A stretch of 32,773 bases of DNA from Actinomycetales bacterium. Lineage in GTDB: Bacteria; Actinomycetota; Actinomycetes; Nanopelagicales; Nanopelagicaceae. A program made the translations under genes and the position numbers. The stretch is from contig JAGWVL010000010.1 in the NCBI GenBank assembly GCA_018970885.1, forward strand, positions 1-32,773, in the 5' to 3' direction. Shown here piece after piece: positions 19,697 through 31,666 of the stretch; position 1 is the first letter of the stretch; each line of letters starts with the position of its first letter. Under the pieces are notes generated by a model. The model was not told the DNA's origin. It saw only the letters and a list, made by a program, of their open reading frames with translations, and made no database searches.

Positions 19697-21189
19697 TTCG
19701 TAATTCAGCATCCGAGATGGCAGCAAAACTTGCTGCTGGAGAAACTACATCAGTTGCTTTAACTCAAGCACACCTTGATCGCATCACCGCCGTTGATGCA
19801 GATGTTCATGCATTTTTATATGTAGACACGGAAGGTGCATTGGCACAAGCTGCAGCTGTTGATGCAAAACGTGCAAAAGGTGAAAAGTTGTCTCCACTTG
19901 CTGGTGTTCCACTTGCGCTCAAAGATGTTATGGCGCAAAAGGGAGTTCCAACGACTTGTGGCTCAAAGATTCTTGAAGGTTGGCGTCCACCATACGACTC
20001 AACTGTTGTCGCAAATCTTAAGAAGAATGATGTTGTTATCTTGGGTAAGACAAATATGGATGAGTTTGCGATGGGTTCATCGACTGAAAACTCTGCCTAT
20101 GGTCCAACACATAACCCTTGGGATTTAACTCGTATTCCTGGTGGGTCGGGTGGAGGTTCATCTGCTGCACTTGCCGCCTTTGAAGCACCGCTTGCAATTG
20201 GTACCGATACCGGTGGATCAATTCGCCAACCAGCTGCAGTTACTGGAACTGTTGGAGTAAAGCCTACATATGGTGGAGTTTCTCGTTTTGGTTTGGTTGC
20301 TTTTTCTTCCTCATTAGATCAAGCAGGACCATGTGCACGAACAGTTTTAGATACAGCGTTATTGCATGAAGCAATTGCTGGACATGATCCAAAGGATGCA
20401 ACAAGTATTAATGCACCTGTTCCTAATGTAGTAGCCGCTGCTAAATCTGGTGATGTCAAGGGAATGAAGATCGGAGTTGTTAAGGAACTCAACGGCGATG
20501 GTTATCAGCCAGGAGTTCGTGCGCGCTTTGAAGAATCACTTGAGTTATTGGCAAAAGCTGGAGCAGAAATTGTTGAAGTCTCTGCACCTAATTTTGAATA
20601 CGCACTTGCTGCGTACTACTTAATTGCACCATCTGAATGTTCATCTAACCTGGCACGTTTTGATGCGATGCGTTATGGCTTACGCGTGGGCGATGTTGAT
20701 GGAGCTTCAGCCGAAACTGTAATGAATTTGACTCGCGAAGTAGGTTTTGGCAAAGAGGTAAAGCGCCGCATTATTTTGGGTACGTACGCCTTGTCATCTG
20801 GTTACTACGATGCTTATTACGGCAGCGCTCAAAAGGTTCGCACACTGATTACACAAGATTTCACAAAAGCATTTGAAAAGGCAGATGTATTGGTTTCACC
20901 AACCTGCCCAACAACAGCTTTTAAAATTGGCGAGAAAGCTAATGATCCACTTGCTATGTACCTCAATGACATCGCAACTATTCCGGTAAATTTGGCTGGC
21001 ATCGGCGGAATGTCATTGCCTTCAGGTTTAGCTGACGAAGATGGATTGCCAGTTGGTTTCCAGATCATGTCTCCAGTCATGAAGGATGAGCGCATGTACT
21101 CGGTAGGTGCGGCACTTGAAGCTGCTCTGCTTTCCAAGTGGGGAGCACCATTACTGGATAAAGCTCCCGTACTAGCAGGTGCACGATGA
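19693..21189 (+). CDS. gatA: Asp-tRNA(Asn)/Glu-tRNA(Gln) amidotransferase subunit A
   Basis: GatA is the glutaminase subunit, releasing ammonia for amidation of mischarged Glu-tRNA(Gln) or Asp-tRNA(Asn). The 498-residue protein is an amidase-signature enzyme. The triad can be placed as Lys77 (PLALKDVM), Ser152 ([12 protein letters not shown]) and the nucleophile Ser176 ([13 protein letters not shown]). [26 protein letters not shown] is also typical. It overlaps gatC by 4 nt and gatB by 4 nt, so the three subunits are made from one coupled message in assembly order. Confidence 0.98.
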   Translation: MIRNSASEMAAKLAAGETTSVALTQAHLDRITAVDADVHAFLYVDTEGALAQAAAVDAKRAKGEKLSPLAGVPLALKDVMAQKGVPTTCGSKILEGWRPPYDSTVVANLKKNDVVILGKTNMDEFAMGSSTENSAYGPTHNPWDLTRIPGGSGGGSSAALAAFEAPLAIGTDTGGSIRQPAAVTGTVGVKPTYGGVSRFGLVAFSSSLDQAGPCARTVLDTALLHEAIAGHDPKDATSINAPVPNVVAAAKSGDVKGMKIGVVKELNGDGYQPGVRARFEESLELLAKAGAEIVEVSAPNFEYALAAYYLIAPSECSSNLARFDAMRYGLRVGDVDGASAETVMNLTREVGFGKEVKRRIILGTYALSSGYYDAYYGSAQKVRTLITQDFTKAFEKADVLVSPTCPTTAFKIGEKANDPLAMYLNDIATIPVNLAGIGGMSLPSGLADEDGLPVGFQIMSPVMKDERMYSVGAALEAALLSKWGAPLLDKAPVLAGAR

Positions 21190-22694
21190 CACTTTCTTAT
21201 GATGATGTAATCGCAAAGTACGAACCCGTACTAGGTCTTGAAGTACACGTTGAGCTCAATACACACTCGAAGATGTTTTGTGGTTGCAGCACCGTCTTTG
21301 GCGCAGAACCAAATACTCAAACATGTCCAGTGTGCTTGGCTCTGCCTGGAGCATTGCCGGTAGTTAATGAAAAGGCGATTGAATCAACGATCAAGATCGG
21401 ACTAGCGCTGAACTGTTCGATCGCACCATTTTCACGTTTTGCTCGAAAGAACTACTTCTACCCAGATATGCCAAAAAACTTTCAGATCTCTCAGTATGAC
21501 GAGCCAATCTGCGTTGATGGATATGTCGATGTTGAAATTGAAACTGATGAGGGTCCCAAGACATTCCGCGTTGAAATTGAACGCGTTCACATGGAAGAGG
21601 ACACCGGAAAGTCATTGCACGTTGGTGGCGCGACCGGACGTATCCATGGCGCCGAATACTCACTTCTAGATTACAACCGTGCTGGAATTCCTTTAGTTGA
21701 AATCGTAACCAAGATTGTTCCAGGTACAGGAAAGTACGCGCCTGAGGTCGCTAAGGCATACGTTGCAGAACTTCGCGACATTTTGCGTTCACTTGGAGTA
21801 AGTGATGTGAAGATGGAGCAAGGATCACTGCGTTGCGATGCAAACGTCTCTTTACGTTTGATCGGTGCTGAAAAGCTAGGCACTCGCAGTGAAACTAAGA
21901 ATGTGAACTCATTGCGTTCTGTTGAGCGCGCAGTTCGTGGCGAAATGATTCGCCATGCAGAGTTACTCAATGCTGGGGGACGGGTAGTTCAAGAAACTCG
22001 TCACTTCCAAGAAGATACTGGGCTAACTCGTTCTGGTCGCTCAAAGGAGCAGGCAGAGGATTACCGTTACTTCCCTGAACCCGATCTAGTGCCTGTAGCT
22101 CCTGATGCTGCATGGATTGAAGAACTTCGTGCATCTTTGCCAGAACGTCCATCAATTCGTCGTAAGCGTTTGCAGGAGGCATGGTCTGTTCCTGAAAAGG
22201 AAATGGCGGCGATGATCAACGCAGATGTTCTCGATATTGTTGAAGCAACAGTTTTGCTAGGTGCGGATCCAACCAAGGCACGTAGCTGGTGGCTGGGAGA
22301 GATTTCACGCATTGCAAATGATAAAGATGTTGCAATAGCTGATTTAACAATCACTCCACAAGATGTTGCCGAGATTGTGGCTCTTGTTAATGCCGGTGAA
22401 TTAACAGATAAACTTGCTCGCCAAGTAGTTGAGGGCGTTATTGCTGGTGAAGGAAAACCTTCAGAGGTTGTTGCTAAGCGTGGAATTAAAGTTGTTAATG
22501 ATGATGGTGCACTGATGGCAGCGATTGAAAAGGTGTGTGCAGAGCAGGCAGAAACTGCAGAAAAAGTGCGTAATGGACATTTACCTGCAGCAGGTGCACT
22601 TATCGGCGCGGTCATGAAAGAGACAAAGGGCCAAGCAGATGCGGCTCGCGTACGAGAGCTTCTACTTGGCCACCTTGGACAATCAGAAGGCTAG
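21186..22694 (+). CDS. gatB: Asp-tRNA(Asn)/Glu-tRNA(Gln) amidotransferase subunit B
   Basis: GatB binds the mischarged tRNA and performs the kinase and transamidation steps. The 502-residue protein begins with a cradle domain carrying [18 protein letters not shown]. The zinc cysteines are Cys32, Cys34, Cys47 and Cys50. [23 protein letters not shown] and [16 protein letters not shown] follow. The helical and YqeY-like tail domain is at about 350-500. The complex implies that at least one of Gln-tRNA or Asn-tRNA is made indirectly. The stop codon TAG (22692-22694) is also the start of a TAGACT hexamer for ilvD. Confidence 0.98.
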   Translation: MTLSYDDVIAKYEPVLGLEVHVELNTHSKMFCGCSTVFGAEPNTQTCPVCLALPGALPVVNEKAIESTIKIGLALNCSIAPFSRFARKNYFYPDMPKNFQISQYDEPICVDGYVDVEIETDEGPKTFRVEIERVHMEEDTGKSLHVGGATGRIHGAEYSLLDYNRAGIPLVEIVTKIVPGTGKYAPEVAKAYVAELRDILRSLGVSDVKMEQGSLRCDANVSLRLIGAEKLGTRSETKNVNSLRSVERAVRGEMIRHAELLNAGGRVVQETRHFQEDTGLTRSGRSKEQAEDYRYFPEPDLVPVAPDAAWIEELRASLPERPSIRRKRLQEAWSVPEKEMAAMINADVLDIVEATVLLGADPTKARSWWLGEISRIANDKDVAIADLTITPQDVAEIVALVNAGELTDKLARQVVEGVIAGEGKPSEVVAKRGIKVVNDDGALMAAIEKVCAEQAETAEKVRNGHLPAAGALIGAVMKETKGQADAARVRELLLGHLGQSEG

Positions 22695-22697
22695 ACT
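22692..22697 (+). promoter_or_regulatory. Putative -10 hexamer TAGACT overlapping the gatB stop codon
   Basis: The hexamer begins with the gatB stop TAG and lies 6 nt before the ilvD ATG at 22704. The wider 9-mer TAGACTTAG is identical to the one before the cysteine desulfurase gene. There is no ribosome binding site before the ilvD ATG. Together these suggest a leaderless ilvD promoter squeezed into the gatB stop codon. Confidence 0.45.
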
Positions 22698-22703
22698 TAG
22701 CAA

Positions 22704-24377
22704 ATGCCTAACATGAAGCCGCGCTCCCATGTCGTTACAGATGGAATGGAGAGAGCCCCACAAAGAGGAATGTTACGTGCCGTTGGAATGGGTGATGAGG
22801 ATTGGGTTAAGCCTCAGATCGGAATTGCTTCTTCATGGAATGAAATAACACCGTGCAACATGTCACTCGATCGATTAGCGAAGGCTTCTAAAGAAGGCGT
22901 TTTGGCAGCTGGTGGGTTTCCGATGCAGTTTGGAACAATCTCTGTTTCAGATGGAATTTCAATGGGACATGAAGGAATGCACTTTTCACTTGTCTCTCGC
23001 GAAATCATCGCAGACTCAGTTGAATCGGTAATGAATGCAGAACGTTTTGATGGCATGGTCACCTTTGCTGGGTGTGACAAATCATTACCAGGAATGATGA
23101 TGGCAGCGGCTCGTATCGACGTTGCAAGTGTTTTTGTCTATGCAGGTTCAACATTGCCAGGACAGGTTGATGGAAAAGATGTGACGATCATCGATGCCTT
23201 TGAGGCAGTTGGTGCTTGTGCGCGTGGTCTGATTACACAAGAGCGGGTCGATCAAATCGAACGTGCAATCTGCCCTGGAGAAGGTGCGTGTGGCGGCATG
23301 TACACCGCAAACACCATGGCAGCCATCGGTGAAGCCCTTGGGCTTTCATTGCCAGGCTCTGCGGCACCTCCAGCTGTTGATCGCCGACGAGATACCTATG
23401 CAATTAAATCTGGTGAAGCGGTCGTTAATTTAATTCGCTTAGGAATTACTACAAGAATGATTTTGACCAAGAAGGCTTTTGAAAACGCGATTACTATTTT
23501 GATGGCGCTTGGTGGTTCAACAAATGCGGTTCTTCACTTATTGGCAATTGCCCATGAAGCCGAGGTTGATTTGACCCTCGAAGACTTCGATCGTATTGGC
23601 GCAAAGGTTCCACTGCTTGGTGATTTAAAGCCTTTTGGAAAGTTTGTTATGACTGATCTAGATCGAGTGGGTGGAATTCCTGTTGTTCTTAAGATCCTTC
23701 TGGATGCTGGATATTTGCATGGCGACACACTGACCGTTACTGGAAAAACTATGGCGGAAAATTTAGCTGACATTAATCCACCATTCCCAGATGGGGTCGT
23801 TGTTCATCCAGCAGATCGTCCATTATCTAAAGATGTTGGAATCACAATTCTTCGTGGCAGCCTTGCGCCAGAGGGTGCGGTATGTAAGACAGCTGGTATC
23901 GGAATCGATTCCTTTGAGGGTCCGGCACGAGTGTTTGAACGCGAACAGGCCGCTATGGATGCGGTTGAAAATGGAACAATTAAAGCTGGAGATGTTGTCG
24001 TGATTCGTTATGAAGGGCCAAAGGGTGGTCCCGGAATGCGTGAGATGCTGATGGTGACAGGCGCAATTAAGGGTGCTGGCCTTGGTAAATCAACCTTGCT
24101 CTTAACTGATGGCCGTTTCTCTGGAGGATCTACTGGATTATGTGTTGGACACATTTCCCCAGAAGCAGTCGATGGTGGGCCAATCGCATTCATTAAGGAT
24201 GGAGATATTGTTCGAATCGATACCGTGAAACGAACCCTTGATTTATTGGTAGATCCTGCAGAGTTAGCGGCCCGCAAAATTGGTTGGAAACCTTTGACAC
24301 ACAAGTACACCCGTGGTGTTCTCGCTAAGTTCTCAAAGCTTGTTGGCTCTGCATCTAAAGGCGCGGTCTGCGAGTAG
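22704..24377 (+). CDS. ilvD: Dihydroxy-acid dehydratase
   Basis: IlvD dehydrates the dihydroxy acids to 2-keto acids in valine, isoleucine and leucine synthesis, using an Fe-S cluster. The 557-residue protein has the three cluster cysteines: Cys51 ([13 protein letters not shown]), Cys124 ([14 protein letters not shown]) and Cys196 ([17 protein letters not shown]). [33 protein letters not shown] and [21 protein letters not shown] are also present. It starts 9 nt after gatB and ends before the ilvB leader, so it is not under the attenuator that precedes ilvBN. Whether its cluster is 2Fe-2S or 4Fe-4S cannot be read from the sequence. Confidence 0.98.
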   Translation: MPNMKPRSHVVTDGMERAPQRGMLRAVGMGDEDWVKPQIGIASSWNEITPCNMSLDRLAKASKEGVLAAGGFPMQFGTISVSDGISMGHEGMHFSLVSREIIADSVESVMNAERFDGMVTFAGCDKSLPGMMMAAARIDVASVFVYAGSTLPGQVDGKDVTIIDAFEAVGACARGLITQERVDQIERAICPGEGACGGMYTANTMAAIGEALGLSLPGSAAPPAVDRRRDTYAIKSGEAVVNLIRLGITTRMILTKKAFENAITILMALGGSTNAVLHLLAIAHEAEVDLTLEDFDRIGAKVPLLGDLKPFGKFVMTDLDRVGGIPVVLKILLDAGYLHGDTLTVTGKTMAENLADINPPFPDGVVVHPADRPLSKDVGITILRGSLAPEGAVCKTAGIGIDSFEGPARVFEREQAAMDAVENGTIKAGDVVVIRYEGPKGGPGMREMLMVTGAIKGAGLGKSTLLLTDGRFSGGSTGLCVGHISPEAVDGGPIAFIKDGDIVRIDTVKRTLDLLVDPAELAARKIGWKPLTHKYTRGVLAKFSKLVGSASKGAVCE

Positions 24378-24380
24378 CCC

Positions 24381-24407
24381 TCTCACAATATGAGATCTCT
24401 ATCTCAT
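24381..24407. repeat. Three-armed inverted repeat (TCTCA / ATGAGAT / ATCTCAT) upstream of the ilvB promoter
   Basis: TCTCA (24381-24385), ATGAGAT (24390-24396) and ATCTCAT (24401-24407) form two alternative hairpins or a compound operator. The inner pair is a perfect 7-bp repeat with a 4-nt loop. It begins 3 nt after the ilvD stop and ends 3 nt before the TTGACG -35. There is no T-run. It could be a 3'-end stabilising hairpin for ilvD or a binding site for a regulator of the ilvB promoter. Confidence 0.4.
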
Positions 24408-24410
24408 CCC

Positions 24411-24439
24411 TTGACGTTGAGCCTGCTTCATTGGAGAAT
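24411..24439 (+). promoter_or_regulatory. Promoter of the ilvB leader (TTGACG-N17-GAGAAT)
   Basis: TTGACG at 24411-24416 and GAGAAT at 24434-24439 are 17 nt apart, the optimal spacing, with 5/6 and 4/6 consensus matches. The -10 ends 6 nt before the leader-peptide ATG at 24446, so transcription may begin on that A. The only Shine-Dalgarno-like GGAG (24433-24436) would then be inside the promoter and absent from the RNA. Confidence 0.6.
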
Positions 24440-24445
24440 AACGCC

Positions 24446-24475
24446 ATGAGCACAACATTTGTGGTGGTGATTTAA
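24446..24475 (+). CDS. ilvB leader peptide MSTTFVVVI (attenuator control peptide)
   Basis: A nine-codon ORF reads Met-Ser-Thr-Thr-Phe-Val-Val-Val-Ile-stop, with three GUG codons in a row and then AUU. It lies between a good promoter and a terminator hairpin, upstream of acetolactate synthase. Such runs of regulatory codons are the mark of ribosome-mediated attenuation, in which the supply of charged tRNA-Val and tRNA-Ile decides whether transcription continues. The peptide is too short for the ORF track and is unlikely to have another function. The stop codon is followed after 1 nt by the first hairpin. Confidence 0.85.
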   Translation: MSTTFVVVI

Positions 24476-24476
24476 A

Positions 24477-24530
24477 GGCGCGTGATCGGTAATTGATCAT
24501 GCGCCACCCTCAGTTATCTGGGGGTTTTTT
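24477..24530 (+). promoter_or_regulatory. Transcription attenuator of the ilvBNC operon: hairpin plus terminator
   Basis: Hairpin A pairs GGCGCGTGATC (24477-24487) with GATCATGCGCC (24495-24505), 11 bp with one G-U, around loop GGTAATT. The terminator pairs ACCCTCAG (24506-24513) with CTGGGGGT (24518-24525), with one G-U, around loop TTAT, followed by T's to 24530. A possible antiterminator pairs GGUAAUUGA (24488-24496) with UCAGUUAUC (24510-24518), nine pairs including two G-U, and excludes both hairpins. The Val codons (GGUGGUG, 24462-24468) can also pair with CGCCACC (24502-24508). The existence of the attenuator is well supported. The exact switch is inference: hairpin A lies wholly after the leader stop codon, which differs from the textbook trp layout. 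Confidence 0.82.
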
Positions 24531-24575
24531 CATTTAACGCACATACAAGTTGTGCAGAGCGAAAGACTCGGCTGA

Positions 24576-24581
24576 AGGGAG
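24576..24581 (+). promoter_or_regulatory. Ribosome binding site deciding the ilvB start
   Basis: AGGGAG ends directly before ATG 24582 and 6 nt before ATG 24588. Only the second ATG has workable spacing, so ilvB is taken to begin at 24588 ([10 protein letters not shown]) rather than at the ORF track start. Confidence 0.7.
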
Positions 24582-24587
24582 ATGGGT

Positions 24588-26327
24588 ATGAGCAAAAAGA
24601 TGAGTGGAGCTAGTTCACTCGTGCAATCTTTGGAGTCAGCCGGCGTCGATGTCATGTTTGGAATTCCAGGCGGTGCGATTCTTCCTGCTTACGATCCAAT
24701 CTTTGATAGCAGTATCCGCCACATCTTGGTTCGCCACGAGCAGGGCGCAGGTCATGCTGCAACTGGTTATGCCCAAGTAACAGGTCGTGTTGGAGTGTGT
24801 ATTGCCACCTCAGGTCCTGGTGCCACAAATCTTGTTACGCCACTTGCAGATGCTGCTATGGATTCAGTTCCACTGGTTGCAATTACTGGTCAAGTGCCTT
24901 CGGCTGCAATTGGAACCGATGCTTTTCAAGAGGCAGATATTCGCGGCATAACTATGCCCTTTACAAAGCACAATTATTTAATTACAGATCCAAAAGATAT
25001 TCCGCGTGCAATCGCTGAAGCCTTTCATATTGCTGGTTCTGGTCGCCCAGGTCCTGTGCTGGTAGATATTGCAAAGGATGCACTTCAAAAGGAAACGGAT
25101 TTTGTATACCCAAGCCAACTTTCTCTTCCTGGTTACCATCCTCAAATCGAGCCAACCAGCCAGTCAATCAAAGATGCTGCAGCCCTAATCGCACAATCTG
25201 CCAAGCCTGTTTTCTATGTTGGTGGCGGTGTTATTAAAGCCAATGCTTCAAAGGAGTTATTGCAACTTGCTGAATTAGTTGGCGCACCAGTTGTTACAAC
25301 TTTGATGGCGTTGGGATCTTTTCCTGATAGTCACCCACAACACTTTGGAATGCCAGGAATGCATGGAACTGTCGGAGCTGTCACGGCGCTACAAAAGGCA
25401 GATCTTCTCATTACTTTAGGCGCACGATTTGATGATCGCGTAACTGGAAAGCTTTCAACCTTTGCCGTCCATGCAAAGGTAATCCACGCAGATATTGATC
25501 CTGCTGAAATCGGAAAGAATCGCTTTGCTGATGTGCCTGTCGTGGGCGATCTGAAGCACACAATTGCCGCCCTTATCCCTGCCGTAAAGGCAGAATTTGC
25601 GAAGGGACGCGCAGATCTTGCGCCATGGCTTGCTTCAATGAACAAGTTACGGGCAACTTATCCACTTGGTTATGACACACCTCAAGATGGTTCCTTGTCT
25701 CCTCAATATGTAATTGAACGCATCAGCGCACTTACTGGACCAGAAGCAATCTATGTGGCAGGAGTTGGGCAGCACCAAATGTGGGCAGCACAATTTGTTA
25801 AGTATGAAAATCCACGTACATGGCTTAACTCTGGTGGTCTTGGAACAATGGGTTACGCAGTTCCAGCAGCCATGGGTGCCAAAGTAGGGGCACCTGACAA
25901 AATAGTGTGGGCAATCGATGGCGATGGATGTTTCCAGATGACAAATCAAGAGTTGGTAACCTGCGCTCTTAATAATATTCCGATCAAGGTTGCCATTATT
26001 AATAATGAATCTCTAGGAATGGTTCGCCAATGGCAAACTCTTTTCTACGAAGGTCGATACTCAAATACTAATTTAGAATCAAAACGTGTACCAGATTTTG
26101 TGAAGTTAGCTGATGCTATGGGTTGCGTGGGATTAACTTGCGATCGCCCCGAGGATGTTGATGCAATCATCAAGCAAGCCAACTCAATTAATGATCAACC
26201 CGTAGTTGTAGATTTCCGGGTGTTCCGCGATGCAATGGTGTGGCCGATGGTTGCAGCCGGTACATCAAATGATGACATCAAAATTGCGCGTGAGATGGCG
26301 CCTGACTGGGATTCACAGGAGCTCTAA
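24588..26327 (+). CDS. ilvB: Acetolactate synthase, large (catalytic) subunit
   Basis: IlvB condenses pyruvate with pyruvate or 2-ketobutyrate using TPP, the committed step of valine, leucine and isoleucine synthesis. The 579-residue protein shows [17 protein letters not shown], the catalytic glutamate Glu51 in [15 protein letters not shown], the FAD-associated middle domain ([16 protein letters not shown]) and the TPP/Mg motif [29 protein letters not shown] followed by [16 protein letters not shown]. It is preceded by the attenuator and followed by ilvN with a 1-nt overlap. Expression is therefore expected to rise when charged Val or Ile tRNA is scarce. Confidence 0.98.
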   Translation: MSKKMSGASSLVQSLESAGVDVMFGIPGGAILPAYDPIFDSSIRHILVRHEQGAGHAATGYAQVTGRVGVCIATSGPGATNLVTPLADAAMDSVPLVAITGQVPSAAIGTDAFQEADIRGITMPFTKHNYLITDPKDIPRAIAEAFHIAGSGRPGPVLVDIAKDALQKETDFVYPSQLSLPGYHPQIEPTSQSIKDAAALIAQSAKPVFYVGGGVIKANASKELLQLAELVGAPVVTTLMALGSFPDSHPQHFGMPGMHGTVGAVTALQKADLLITLGARFDDRVTGKLSTFAVHAKVIHADIDPAEIGKNRFADVPVVGDLKHTIAALIPAVKAEFAKGRADLAPWLASMNKLRATYPLGYDTPQDGSLSPQYVIERISALTGPEAIYVAGVGQHQMWAAQFVKYENPRTWLNSGGLGTMGYAVPAAMGAKVGAPDKIVWAIDGDGCFQMTNQELVTCALNNIPIKVAIINNESLGMVRQWQTLFYEGRYSNTNLESKRVPDFVKLADAMGCVGLTCDRPEDVDAIIKQANSINDQPVVVDFRVFRDAMVWPMVAAGTSNDDIKIAREMAPDWDSQEL

Positions 26328-26881
26328 TGAGTACACATACACTTTCAGTTCTCGTCGAAAACTCACCTGGTGTACTTGCTCGCGTTGCTGGTCTTTTCTC
26401 TCGTCGTGCATACAACATCGATTCCTTAGCTGTAGGTCCTACAGAAAATCCTGATATCTCTCGAATGACAATTGTGATCAATGTTGAAAGCCACTCTTTG
26501 GAACAAGTTATTCGACAGCTAGATAAGTTAGTAAATGTTATTCATATTGCAGAGTTAAAACTTGACGATTCTGTCCAAGCAGAGTTGCTGCTTGTAAAAA
26601 TCTCGGCTACATCAAAGAATCGCTTTGATGTAGATGCGGTGCTTGAAACCTACGGTGCAACGATCGTTGATGAGGATTCAGAGTCCTTGACTGTCGAGGC
26701 CACAGGCGATGCCGCTAAAATCAGTGATCTACTTAACGCTCTTGAGCGTTTTGGCATCCGTGAATTAGCTCAATCAGGCCTAGTAGCCATTGAACGTGGC
26801 AGTGGCTCGCTCGCAGACCGTACCCTTAGCACTCAAAGTATTCCTACCGCTGACAGTGGTCAGGCTGATTACCAAAACTAA
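26327..26881 (+). CDS. ilvN: Acetolactate synthase, small (regulatory) subunit
   Basis: IlvN activates IlvB and gives valine feedback inhibition. The 184-residue protein begins with an ACT domain, [53 protein letters not shown] second domain follows from about residue 80 (ELLLVKISATSKNRFDVDAVLETYGATIVDEDSESLTVEATG and ALERFGIRELAQSGLVAIERG). This is the usual two-domain arrangement and length. The start codon shares one base with the ilvB stop (TAATG). Confidence 0.98.
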   Translation: MSTHTLSVLVENSPGVLARVAGLFSRRAYNIDSLAVGPTENPDISRMTIVINVESHSLEQVIRQLDKLVNVIHIAELKLDDSVQAELLLVKISATSKNRFDVDAVLETYGATIVDEDSESLTVEATGDAAKISDLLNALERFGIRELAQSGLVAIERGSGSLADRTLSTQSIPTADSGQADYQN

Positions 26882-26903
26882 ATTCCATTCAAGAAACAAC
26901 TAA

Positions 26904-29549
<2,646 letters not shown>

Positions 29550-29550
<1 letters not shown>

Positions 29551-30584
29551 TGAGAACAATTAATTTAGCGGTTATTGCAGGTGATGGTATTGGCCCTGAG
29601 GTTGTTGGTGAAGGCCTAAAGGTTTTAGATGTTGTTGCCAAGAAATATTCAGTGGAGTTTAAGAAAACCTCTTATGATCTTGGAGCAGCGTTTTGGCATC
29701 GCACAGGTGAGGTATTACCTGATGCAACCTTGGCAGAGCTAGCAAAGGCAGATGTAATTTTGCTGGGTGCGGTTGGAGATCCAACAGTTCCCAGTGGTGT
29801 GCTCGAGCGGGGGCTGTTATTAAAACTTCGCTTTGCCTTTGATCATTACATCAATCTACGTCCTGCACGTTTGATGCCTGGTGTCACAGGACCGCTTGCA
29901 ACAAAGGCTCCCATTGATTTTGTAGTTGTGCGCGAAGGCACAGAAGGTCCATATGTTGGCGCTGGTGGAGTCCTTGCAGAGGGTACAGATGCTGAAATTG
30001 CCACCGAAGAAAGCCTAAACACCCGACGTGGTGCAGAGCGCGTAATCCGTGATGCATTTGAGCGCGCCTCAAAGCGCGATCGAAAGAAGTTAACTTTGGT
30101 GCACAAAAATAATGTTCTAACACGAGCCGGTAGTTTATGGACTCGCACCTTTAACGAGGTTGCAAAGGAGTACCCAGCGATCACAACTGATTATCTACAT
30201 GTTGATGCAGCTTCAATGTTCTTTGTTACCAACCCAGAGCGATTTGATGTGGTTGTAACAGATAATTTGTTTGGTGACATCCTGACAGATATTGCTGCAG
30301 CAATTTGTGGCGGCATCGGTCTTGCCGCATCTGGAAATATCAATCCAACTGGAATATTCCCATCCATGTTTGAACCAGTTCATGGGTCAGCGCCTGATAT
30401 CGCTGGAAAGAATTTAGCTGATCCAACAGCAACTGTTATGTCCGTTGCGATGATGCTTGATCACTTAGGACTCATCGATGCAGCGCGGGATGTTGAAAAG
30501 GCGGTTGCTGCAGATCTTTTGGCACGTGGAGATAAGAAGCGCAGCACTACTGAAATTGGAGATGCGCTAGCAAGCGCACTGTAA
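29550..30584 (+). CDS. leuB: 3-isopropylmalate dehydrogenase
   Basis: LeuB oxidatively decarboxylates 3-isopropylmalate in leucine synthesis. The same enzyme also acts on 3-methylmalate in the citramalate route to isoleucine, which fits cimA two genes downstream. The 344-residue protein shows [53 protein letters not shown], the substrate/Mg segment [31 protein letters not shown], and [22 protein letters not shown]. Start and serA stop share one base (TAATG). leuA, leuC and leuD are not in the window. Confidence 0.96.
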
Positions 30585-30586
30585 TC

Positions 30587-31666
30587 ATGAAGATCACTCT
30601 CAATCCCAACGCTAAAGATGCCGCTACACGCGATGCGCTAGTTGCTGAAGGTGGTTTTGGTAAGTACTACACCGATCACATGGTGATGTGCGAGTGGAGT
30701 GAAAAAGATGGCTGGGGCGAACCTCATCTGATGCCATATGGTCCAATCTCATTGGATCCGGCAACCGCAGTTTTCCATTACGGCCAAGAGATCTTTGAAG
30801 GCATGAAGGCCTATCGCCAACCAGATGGATCGATTTCATTATTTCGCCCAACAGCAAATGCAAAGCGTTTTGCAAACTCTGCCAAGCGTTTGGCACTTCC
30901 TGAAATGCCAGTTGAATTATTTATGGAAACTGTTGAAGCACTTGTTCGCCAAGACGCTGGTTGGGTTCCCAATAAAGTGGGGGAATCCCTGTACATCCGT
31001 CCATTTATGATCGCAACTGAGGTTGGTTTAGGTGTACGTCCAACTAATAAAGCCACGTACCTTCTTATTGCAACGCCAGCTGGTGCTTACTTTGATCCAT
31101 CAAAAGCGGTTTCAGTATGGATTTCAACTGAGTATGTTCGCGCTGCCCTTGGTGGAACAGGTGAAGCAAAGTGCGGTGGAAATTACGCAGCATCATTGAT
31201 TGCGCAAAAGGCTGCAGCCAAAGAGGGATGCGATCAAGTTGTCTGGATCGATGCAAAAGAGCGCAAATGGGTTGAAGAGATGGGCGGCATGAACCTTTAC
31301 TTCGTAAAGGGAAAAGGCACAGATGCAACCGTTATTACTCCAAAGTTAACCGGAACTTTACTGCCAGGAATTACGCGCGACTCAATTTTGTCGGTGGCAA
31401 GTGATCTTGGGTACAAAGTCGATGAGGTAATGCTCTCAGTTGATGATTGGCGCGATGGTGTCACTACAGGTGAGATCACTGAAATCTTTGCTTGTGGAAC
31501 CGCTGCCGTTGTTTCTCCTGTTGGTCAGGCAAAGAGTGCCATGGGAACATGGGTAACCGGCAATGGCCAACCAGGTGCTATCACCATGCAGATTCGCAAT
31601 CACTTATTAGGAATTCAGCACGGATTAATTGCAGATAAGCACAACTGGATGAGTGCGGTTAAGTAA
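30587..31666 (+). CDS. ilvE: Branched-chain amino acid aminotransferase
   Basis: IlvE transfers the amino group from glutamate in the last step of valine, leucine and isoleucine synthesis. The 359-residue protein is of the eukaryote-like/actinobacterial class: TDHMVMCEWSEKDGWGEP, FHYGQEIFEGMKAYRQPDGSISLFRP, YIRPFMIATEVGLGVRP, the PLP lysine Lys195 in GTGEAKCGGNYAASLIAQ, VEEMGGMNLYFV and TGEITEIFACGTAAVVSPVG. It starts 2 nt after leuB and shares one base with the cimA start. Confidence 0.97.
   Translation: MKITLNPNAKDAATRDALVAEGGFGKYYTDHMVMCEWSEKDGWGEPHLMPYGPISLDPATAVFHYGQEIFEGMKAYRQPDGSISLFRPTANAKRFANSAKRLALPEMPVELFMETVEALVRQDAGWVPNKVGESLYIRPFMIATEVGLGVRPTNKATYLLIATPAGAYFDPSKAVSVWISTEYVRAALGGTGEAKCGGNYAASLIAQKAAAKEGCDQVVWIDAKERKWVEEMGGMNLYFVKGKGTDATVITPKLTGTLLPGITRDSILSVASDLGYKVDEVMLSVDDWRDGVTTGEITEIFACGTAAVVSPVGQAKSAMGTWVTGNGQPGAITMQIRNHLLGIQHGLIADKHNWMSAVK

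Noticed and set aside
22067-22615. 182-codon minus-strand ORF opposite gatB
   Set aside because: It lies fully inside gatB, which has strong family motifs. The translation is low-complexity (Ser/Ala/Thr rich) and has no recognisable domain. It is a shadow of the codon pattern on the other strand.
24539-24555. GCACA/TGTGC hairpin between the attenuator and ilvB
   Set aside because: A 5-bp stem with a 7-nt loop is weak, likely to occur by chance, and has no evident partner.
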